Part shown: positions 5,864 through 10,362 of the stretch, one piece after another
Numbering within the stretch: position 1 is the first letter of the stretch
Layout: each line of letters opens with the position of its first letter
NCBI GenBank assembly: GCA_964517215.1
Contig: CAZFBR010000127.1
Span: 1-10,362 of the forward strand
Direction of reading: 5' to 3'
Length of the DNA: 10,362 nucleotides
From: CAZFBR01 sp035353495 [NCBI: uncultured bacterium]
Lineage (GTDB): Bacteria; DAOPZR01
Notes under the pieces: generated by a model
Database searches by the model: none
Told to the model about the DNA's origin: nothing
The model's input: the letters and a program-made list of their open reading frames with translations, nothing else
Program-made: the position numbers and the translations under genes

Positions 5864-5892
5864 CTTATAGCATACCCGCCGCCGCATTGCAA
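5864..5892 (-). promoter_or_regulatory. Promoter of the tRNA-Ala gene
   Basis: On the minus strand TTGCAA (5892-5887) and TATAAG (5869-5864) are 17 bp apart. The predicted start near 5857 leaves a short 5' leader of about 33 nt. That leader contains GCGCC-GTCA-GGCGC, a small hairpin typical of pre-tRNA leaders. Confidence 0.68.
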
Positions 5893-5963
5893 GCGCAACG
5901 CCGGCGGCGCCGGCAGGCACAACCCAAACCAGCCATCCGGCCAACCGGCCGGCCAATCAGCAA

Positions 5964-5993
5964 CGGCGGGCGGGGCCGCAGCCCCGCCCGCCG
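5964..5993 (-). terminator. GC-rich hairpin after the HhH lipoprotein gene
   Basis: A perfect 12-bp stem, CGGCGGGCGGGG with CCCCGCCCGCCG, encloses a 6-nt loop. It starts about 15 nt after the stop codon of the last gene of the DNA-uptake-like operon. Only a weak T content follows on the minus strand (TTGCTGATTG), so it may be a poor intrinsic terminator or a 3' end stabiliser. Confidence 0.55.
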
Positions 5994-6007
5994 GACGGAT
6001 CCAGAAA

Positions 6008-6913
6008 CTATTTCAGGACAAATGCGGCCTTGAGCTTGGTCAGCATGCCCGAGCCAACGCCATCAACATCATCAACCTGGTCCCACGAGCGGAATTTTTT
6101 CCGCGGCAGCTCATTGCGCGCATCAATGATCGCCGTCACCACATTTGCGCGAATGCCCGGCACAGCGGCCTTGATCTGGGCGGCGGTGGCGGTATTGAGG
6201 TTCTTCTTTTCCGCGCTCGATTCCTCATCCGCCGCATTTCCCTCGTCATCCGACGAGGATGACGCACGGCGCGTCGACGACGAACCACTGCGCGAGGATG
6301 AGCTGCTGCCCGCCGGCCCGCACGTCACCAGGTCGCGAATCTTGCTGATCGTCATCGCGGAAACCCCGGCATCCTTCAGCTGATCGACCGAGGTAAACGG
6401 CTGTTCTTCGCGATAGGCAATGATCTTCTTCGCCGTTGCCGCGCCAATGCCGTTGACCGCATCCAGCTCCTGCTGGGTCGCGGTATTCAGATTGACCAGC
6501 TCGCCGGCAGCCGCACCCTCGCCGCCTTCAGCCACATTTTCACCCTCACCCTCGCCACCGGCCGCCGGCGGCGCCACTTCCGTGCCGCAGGTCACCAGCG
6601 GCTTGAGCTTGGCCAGGAGCGCATCCGAAATGCCCGGAACATCATTGAGCGCGTCAACATCGGCAAAAGCGCCGTTCTTGTCGCGATGCGCGACGATGGC
6701 CTTGGCCACCTTCGGCGAAACGCCCTTCAATTCATCGAGTTGCTCCACGGTCGCGGTATTGATATCAACCTTCGGTCCGGCGGCCTCATCGCCGCCCTCG
6801 GCCGGCGTTTCCGTCGCCGCCGTTTCCGCGGGCGCCTCCTCCTTGTCGCCGCAACCCCACGCCAGCAACGCCACCAGCGCCAACCCCACCAGCATCCACT
6901 TTGTCAGCTTCAT
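6008..6913 (-). CDS. Predicted lipoprotein with three ComEA-like helix-hairpin-helix units
   Basis: A protein of 301 residues. A lipoprotein-type signal (MKLTKWMLVGLALVALLAWG) ends at Cys21; the lipobox LAWGC is slightly atypical at position -3. An acidic Ala/Glu linker follows. Three HhH units of the ComEA type come next: about 49-109 (VDINTAT...LKGVSPK...VPGIS), 139-198 (VNLNTAT...VNGIGAA) and 238-301 (NLNTAT...VPGIR...VDGVGSG). Units are separated by Gly/Glu-rich and Ser/Arg/Asp-rich linkers. Units 1 and 2 both end in VTCG. ComEA HhH domains bind double-stranded DNA non-specifically at the cell surface, so a lipid-anchored three-bead DNA-binding protein is the likely role. The ATG overlaps the stop codon of the upstream MBL gene (ATGA), and AAAGGAG lies 9 nt before it, indicating translational coupling. 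It is the last gene of the operon. The HhH assignment is firm; the uptake role is inferred. Confidence 0.9.
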   Translation of the reverse strand: MKLTKWMLVGLALVALLAWGCGDKEEAPAETAATETPAEGGDEAAGPKVDINTATVEQLDELKGVSPKVAKAIVAHRDKNGAFADVDALNDVPGISDALLAKLKPLVTCGTEVAPPAAGGEGEGENVAEGGEGAAAGELVNLNTATQQELDAVNGIGAATAKKIIAYREEQPFTSVDQLKDAGVSAMTISKIRDLVTCGPAGSSSSSRSGSSSTRRASSSSDDEGNAADEESSAEKKNLNTATAAQIKAAVPGIRANVVTAIIDARNELPRKKFRSWDQVDDVDGVGSGMLTKLKAAFVLK

Positions 6914-8004
6914 CCCGCATCGCTCCTTTCGGCGGACGACAGCTCACCGGCCGCGCCGCGTTCCTTTTCGCCCGTCACCCGCAGGTCGTTGATATTCCCG
7001 CCGGTGGTCATCGTAATCGTCCCCCGCTGGTCCGTGCGCAGCACGTCGGCGCCCGCCACCCGCAGCCGGCGCAGCACATCACCATCAGGATGACCGAAGC
7101 CATTATAACTCCCCACGCTCACCACTGCAAATCGCGGGCGCACCGCGGTAACAAACGGGAAGCTGCTTGAGGTGCGGCTGCCATGATGCCCGACCTTGAG
7201 CACCGTGCTGCGCAACTGGCCCCCGCGCTCCGCCAGCAATTCCTTTTCCACCGCAGTTTCGGCGTCGCCCATGAGCAGGAAACTGACCCCGCCATAGCGC
7301 GCGCGCAGCACCAGCGAGGCGTTGTTGAGATTGTCGGCGTCGCTGTTCACGGCAAGCACCGTCAGCTTGAGTCGCTCATCGAGGGCCAGTTCCTCGCCCG
7401 GCACCGGTTCGACATAGGCCGTCTGCCGCCGGGCGAGCACCTGCAGCAGGTTCTTGTAGCCGAACGAGCCGGCCGGCTGGCCGGAATTGTAGAAGGCCCG
7501 CACCCTGACCCCCTGCAGCACGTCAATCAGCCCGCCGTAATGGTCGCTGTGCGGATGGGTGAGAAAAGCCGCGGTCAGCTCGCGCGCATTGCGGCGGGCA
7601 AGATACGGCAGGATGATTCTCCGGCCGGCATTGACGGCGCGCACGTAGCTGTTGTCCCGGTTGTCAGCCCGCCCCTCACCGCCATCGATGAGAAAAATCT
7701 TGCCCGCCGGGGTAAAGAACGCGCACGCGTCGCCCTGCCCGACATCAAAGAAGACCACCGTCAGCCGCGCCGGCGGCCGATACGGGGCGCCGGGGGCATG
7801 GGCGGTATCCGTCGGCACCGACACCGCCACCGGCGCCGGCGGGGCATCCGCCAGTCGCGGAAAGTAGCGCGGGGCGGCAAACCACCAGACCACCCCCACC
7901 GCCAGCGTCAGGACGGCAAGCACCGCGTTTTCCTTCGTCCACCAGGTGTGAGCGAGCTGCGCGCGCCGCTGCCGGCGATAATCGGCGAAGAGGTCGCGAC
8001 TCAC
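6910..8004 (-). CDS. Membrane-anchored MBL-fold hydrolase of the ComEC C-terminal type
   Basis: A protein of 364 residues. A short basic N-terminus is followed by one membrane helix (about 26-46), a Pro/Ala-rich linker, then an MBL domain like the C-terminal domain of ComEC/Rec2. Visible motifs are FFDVGQGDA (85-93), LIDGGEG (105-111), the metal site THPHSDH (149-155), LLMGDAE (243-249), VGHHGSRTSS (271-280) and FGHPD (303-307). All the metal-binding residues expected for an active enzyme are present. In ComEC this domain is thought to degrade or process the non-transported DNA strand; here it would act outside the membrane on a separate protein. The start is the GTG at 8004, which overlaps the stop of a 24-codon micro-ORF. 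The stop overlaps the next start. Its neighbours are two HhH DNA-binding proteins and a ComEC-like protein with a degenerate MBL domain, so it may supply the missing nuclease activity (inference). Confidence 0.92.
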   Translation of the reverse strand: MSRDLFADYRRQRRAQLAHTWWTKENAVLAVLTLAVGVVWWFAAPRYFPRLADAPPAPVAVSVPTDTAHAPGAPYRPPARLTVVFFDVGQGDACAFFTPAGKIFLIDGGEGRADNRDNSYVRAVNAGRRIILPYLARRNARELTAAFLTHPHSDHYGGLIDVLQGVRVRAFYNSGQPAGSFGYKNLLQVLARRQTAYVEPVPGEELALDERLKLTVLAVNSDADNLNNASLVLRARYGGVSFLLMGDAETAVEKELLAERGGQLRSTVLKVGHHGSRTSSSFPFVTAVRPRFAVVSVGSYNGFGHPDGDVLRRLRVAGADVLRTDQRGTITMTTGGNINDLRVTGEKERGAAGELSSAERSDAG

Positions 8005-8089
8005 CGCAGCACCGCGCGACAGCAGATCATTGGTGACCGCATGTTCAGATAATCGGCAAAGAGGTCGCGGCTCACCGCAGCACCGCGTG
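7977..8089. repeat. Imperfect direct duplication at the HhH/MBL gene junction
   Basis: Positions 7977-8018 and 8048-8089 match at 39 of 42 positions, offset by 71 bp. Both copies contain the end of the HhH coding sequence (AVLR and TGA) overlapping a GTG that begins the MBL sequence MSRDLFADY. One copy now ends the HhH gene; the other starts the MBL gene. The 29-bp interval (8019-8047) is unique. It looks like a local tandem duplication of a former four-base GTGA overlap. Confidence 0.88.
8001..8075 (-). CDS. 24-codon micro-ORF bridging the HhH and MBL genes
   Basis: It starts at a GTG (8075) overlapping the TGA of the HhH gene and ends in a TGA (8003-8001) overlapping the GTG of the MBL gene. 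The predicted peptide begins MSRDLFADY, like the MBL protein, and ends RAVLR, close to the HhH protein's IHAVLR end. It is a product of the 71-bp-spaced duplication. Translation is likely only as a coupling device; a function for the peptide itself is not supported. Confidence 0.5.
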   Translation of the reverse strand: MSRDLFADYLNMRSPMICCRAVLR

Positions 8090-9235
8090 GATTTTGAGTT
8101 TCTGCAGCACCCCCGGCCCGACCCCGTTCACCGCATCCACCTCGGACCAATCGGCGAATCTGCGGCGGGGCAGGCGGGCCCGCGCCGCCACCAGCGCCCG
8201 CGCCACCGCCGGGGTCACACCCGGGAGCGCATCCAGTTCGGCCGCCGTGGCGGTGCTGAGGCTGACCGCCGCCGCACCGCGCCGCGCTGCGGTCGCGCGC
8301 GCACTCCCGCCCGCCGTCGTCACCCGGCCGCGGATCCGGTTGATCAGCGACGGCCCGATCCCCGCCACCCGGTCGAGATCGTCCACCGTGGCGAACGATC
8401 CGTGCGCGGTCCGGTCAGCAACAATCCGGGCCGCCATCCCGGCGCCAATCCCGGGCAGTGTCTCCAGCTGCGCCGCGGTGGCGGTATTGAGATTCAGCGC
8501 ACGCGCCGCCGGCGCGGTGGCGGCACGCACCCGGCCCACGGTGACGCGCGAACGCAGCCGGTTGATCGTCGCCGGACCAAAGCCGCTGATCTTCCCCAGA
8601 TCATCAACGGTCGTGAATTGCACATCATCGCGGGTGTTCGGTTTGCTGTCCGCCCCGCAGCGGTAGGCATAGATCCGCTGCGCCGCCGCCGGCCCGATCC
8701 CCGGCAGGGTGATGAGTTCCTCGATTCCGGCAGTGTTGAGATTGATCAGTCCGCCCGCGCCAACCGGCTGCCAAAGCGGAATATTGCGGGTATCGCCACA
8801 GGTAACATACGGCAGGATTTTCGCGAGTTTCTGCGGCCCGATCGTGGGGACCATATCCAGTTCGGCCGCAGGATTGAACAGGTTATCATCGGGAGTGCCG
8901 GCCAGCCCGTCAGGCCCGTTGCGATAGGCAAGAATCTTTGCCGCCATGGCCGGCCCCACCAAGGGAATGGTGACCAGTTCGGCGGTTCCGGCGGTGTTGA
9001 TATTGACCGGATGGTCGCGCGCGGCCCGGTTCCCCGAGCCGTCGTCGCCGCCGAAAAGTCCCCACAGCCCGCCCGCCGCGCCGCCGTCAGCGTCCACCCC
9101 GGGCACGCCATCCCCGTCAGACATCCCCACGGAGCGCGGCGCATAGACCAGCCAGCCATGCAGCCCCGCCACCAGCAGCAACACTTCCACCCCCAGGATC
9201 GCCTTTTGCAGTGGAGAAAAGGCGAACGGGAGCAT
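8072..9235 (-). CDS. Membrane-anchored protein with four ComEA-like helix-hairpin-helix units
   Basis: A protein of 387 residues. It has an N-terminal membrane helix (about 11-31), a Gly/Asp-rich linker, and four HhH units at about 77-147 (VNINTAG), 163-233 (INLNTAG), 246-307 (LNLNTAT) and 323-387 (VSLSTAT). Each has paired G(I/V/F)G-type hairpins such as LPGIG and VAGIG. Units 1 and 2 are longer because of an Asp/Gly-rich insert (around 106-119 and 193-205) between the two hairpins. The final unit closely matches the final unit of the three-HhH lipoprotein (LPRRRFADWSEVD versus LPRKKFRSWDQVD), so the two genes are paralogues. ComEA-type receptors have a single anchor and usually one such domain; four is unusual. 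The role inferred is DNA binding outside the cytoplasmic membrane and delivery to a ComEC-like channel. The ATG at 9235 is 3 nt after the upstream stop, without a clear Shine-Dalgarno, suggesting reinitiation. Confidence 0.9.
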   Translation of the reverse strand: MLPFAFSPLQKAILGVEVLLLVAGLHGWLVYAPRSVGMSDGDGVPGVDADGGAAGGLWGLFGGDDGSGNRAARDHPVNINTAGTAELVTIPLVGPAMAAKILAYRNGPDGLAGTPDDNLFNPAAELDMVPTIGPQKLAKILPYVTCGDTRNIPLWQPVGAGGLINLNTAGIEELITLPGIGPAAAQRIYAYRCGADSKPNTRDDVQFTTVDDLGKISGFGPATINRLRSRVTVGRVRAATAPAARALNLNTATAAQLETLPGIGAGMAARIVADRTAHGSFATVDDLDRVAGIGPSLINRIRGRVTTAGGSARATAARRGAAAVSLSTATAAELDALPGVTPAVARALVAARARLPRRRFADWSEVDAVNGVGPGVLQKLKIHAVLR

Positions 9236-9238
9236 CGG

Positions 9239-10362
9239 TCAATAGGCGACGTCGATGGCGCTGATCACGTCATCGGACACTTCCAGCACCCGGCGATGCG
9301 AGCGCGCAGCCATCGAATCGAGCTTGACCGCACTCCCGTCGGAGGTGACAATCACCGCACCATGGGCGTCGGTGCGGAAGCAGTTGGCGATCCCCAGCCG
9401 GGCAACGCAGCGTTCCCAGTTCGCGGTCATGAAATCGTCGTAGGAACGCGGGTTGTTGCGGTCACGCGTATAGCAGAACAGCACCGCCTTCGGCTGCACC
9501 CGCGAGAGCATGGCGTCCAGTTCCTGGTCGGTGAGGTCCAGGGTGCCGTGCCGCGGGAAGACCAGGACGTCGGCGCGCAGCTTTTCCGCCGGCTGCTGCA
9601 GCAGGTCGGCCAGCGCCTCCTCGGCAATATCACTGGTCAGGAGGAACGCAGTCTGCCCGTAGGTCACGCGCAGCACCAGCGAATTGTTCTCGACCGGATT
9701 CTTGAGATACGGCCGGACCGGGCTCAGCACCTCAATGCGGTAGGGGATGCCGTCAATGCTGGTGTTGAGCAGCGCATCGCCCCCCTTGCCCTGACGCACA
9801 TTGACATCCCAGTCCGCCCAGCGATTGACCAGGGTCGGCGCGCGCCGGTCGATCAGTTCGCTGAAGGACGGCAGCACCAGGTCCGGATAGCCGGCAACCA
9901 CCTCGCGGTACAGCGCCTCGTTTTCCGCCAGGCCAACCTGCCGCGCCATCTCCTCGCCGCCCACTGCGGTCAGGAACGCATCCTCGGCCATGCCGGTCCG
10001 GACCACCGCCGGATCGTACGGCAGCACCAGGTTCGCCACATAGGTATTGGCGAACGTGGTATGCAGCCCGGTGAAGCACTCGGGGCTCAGCGAGGTGGCG
10101 ATCATCAAGTCGAGCGAACGGATGAGTTTCTTGCTCAAGCTGGGGAGCAGGGTGCGCTGCCCGTTGTCGAACGCGCCCCCCTCCTTGGTGTAGGCGCCGC
10201 CGTTGATGAGGATGTCAGACCGGTCGGGCGCCTCGATCAGGATCGACTCGCCGTAGCGCACGGCGAAGGCGGTCATTTCCAGTTCAGTGCGGGTATTGAC
10301 GAAGAACGACCCGAACCAGACCAGCACCGCCAACGCCCCCGCCCCGCACAGCCCGTAGAACC
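9239..10362 (-). CDS. ComEC/Rec2-like protein, C-terminal part with degenerate MBL domain (runs off the right edge)
   Basis: About 373 residues are visible and the frame is open to the edge, so the start lies outside or very near it; a TTG at 10333 falls inside a membrane helix and is not a good start. The visible part begins with that helix (GLCGAGALAVLVWFGSFFV), then an MBL fold aligned with the neighbouring hydrolase: TAFAVRYGESILIEA against FFDVGQGDA, LINGGA against LIDGGE, TSLSPEC (10096-10076) against THPHSDH, FLLTSD against LLMGD, FPRHGTLD against VGHHGSRT. Most metal ligands are replaced, so this domain is probably inactive. A membrane helix directly before an MBL domain of this type is the ComEC arrangement, the inner-membrane channel of DNA uptake. 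A shorter single-anchor MBL paralogue remains possible because the upstream part is not visible. It is the first visible gene of the operon. Confidence 0.75.
   Translation of the reverse strand, partial: FYGLCGAGALAVLVWFGSFFVNTRTELEMTAFAVRYGESILIEAPDRSDILINGGAYTKEGGAFDNGQRTLLPSLSKKLIRSLDLMIATSLSPECFTGLHTTFANTYVANLVLPYDPAVVRTGMAEDAFLTAVGGEEMARQVGLAENEALYREVVAGYPDLVLPSFSELIDRRAPTLVNRWADWDVNVRQGKGGDALLNTSIDGIPYRIEVLSPVRPYLKNPVENNSLVLRVTYGQTAFLLTSDIAEEALADLLQQPAEKLRADVLVFPRHGTLDLTDQELDAMLSRVQPKAVLFCYTRDRNNPRSYDDFMTANWERCVARLGIANCFRTDAHGAVIVTSDGSAVKLDSMAARSHRRVLEVSDDVISAIDVAY

Noticed and set aside
7183-8052. Plus-strand frame of 289 codons
   Set aside because: Antisense to the MBL hydrolase, which has a complete set of metal-binding motifs.
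1-10362. CRISPR array, insertion sequence or transposase
   Set aside because: No regularly spaced repeats, terminal inverted repeats around a gene, or transposase motifs were seen.

Overview
The window comes from a GC-rich bacterium (roughly 60% G+C by eye) and every gene I can support lies on the minus strand. The large plus-strand reading frames are antisense shadows produced by the high GC. A c-di-AMP (ydaO-type) riboswitch, a lipoprotein, and ComEA/ComEC-like proteins mark it as bacterial. The phylum cannot be fixed from this sequence. Promoters match the sigma-70 consensus closely (three with TTGAC-type -35 boxes), and most start sites have good Shine-Dalgarno (SD) sequences.

Right part (about 5964-10362), read leftward: the C-terminal part of a ComEC-like membrane protein, whose metallo-beta-lactamase (MBL) domain has lost its metal ligands; then a membrane-anchored protein with four ComEA-like helix-hairpin-helix (HhH) units; then a membrane-anchored MBL hydrolase of the ComEC C-terminal type with an intact HPHSDH site; then a predicted lipoprotein with three ComEA-like HhH units. 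Gaps are 3 nt or less, or the stop and start codons overlap, so this is very probably one operon for handling DNA outside the cytoplasmic membrane (competence-like uptake). A 71-bp-spaced duplication at one junction has created a 24-codon micro-ORF that keeps stop/start overlaps on both sides. A GC-rich hairpin follows the last gene.

Middle (about 4700-5900): a tRNA-Ala(CGC) gene with its own promoter; a stretch with no intact gene, but with what looks like a small coding sequence broken by two single-base frameshifts; then a strong promoter, a c-di-AMP riboswitch aptamer and an intrinsic terminator as expression platform. These are followed by a structured leader with a 7-codon upstream ORF and then the riboswitch-controlled gene.

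Left part (1-4699): the riboswitch-controlled gene encodes a 611-residue SPFH/band-7 protein with an N-terminal membrane helix, four tandem beta-type repeats, the SPFH domain and a coiled coil. It ends at a strong Rho-independent terminator. Next, after an AT-richer spacer with operator-like palindromes, is an XRE/ImmA-IrrE regulator-peptidase with a consensus promoter. Last is the N-terminal part of a SNF2-family helicase resembling defence-associated DrmD/HepA-type helicases. It has its own consensus promoter and runs off the left edge. The regulator-helicase pair looks like the edge of a defence or stress island; that is inference.
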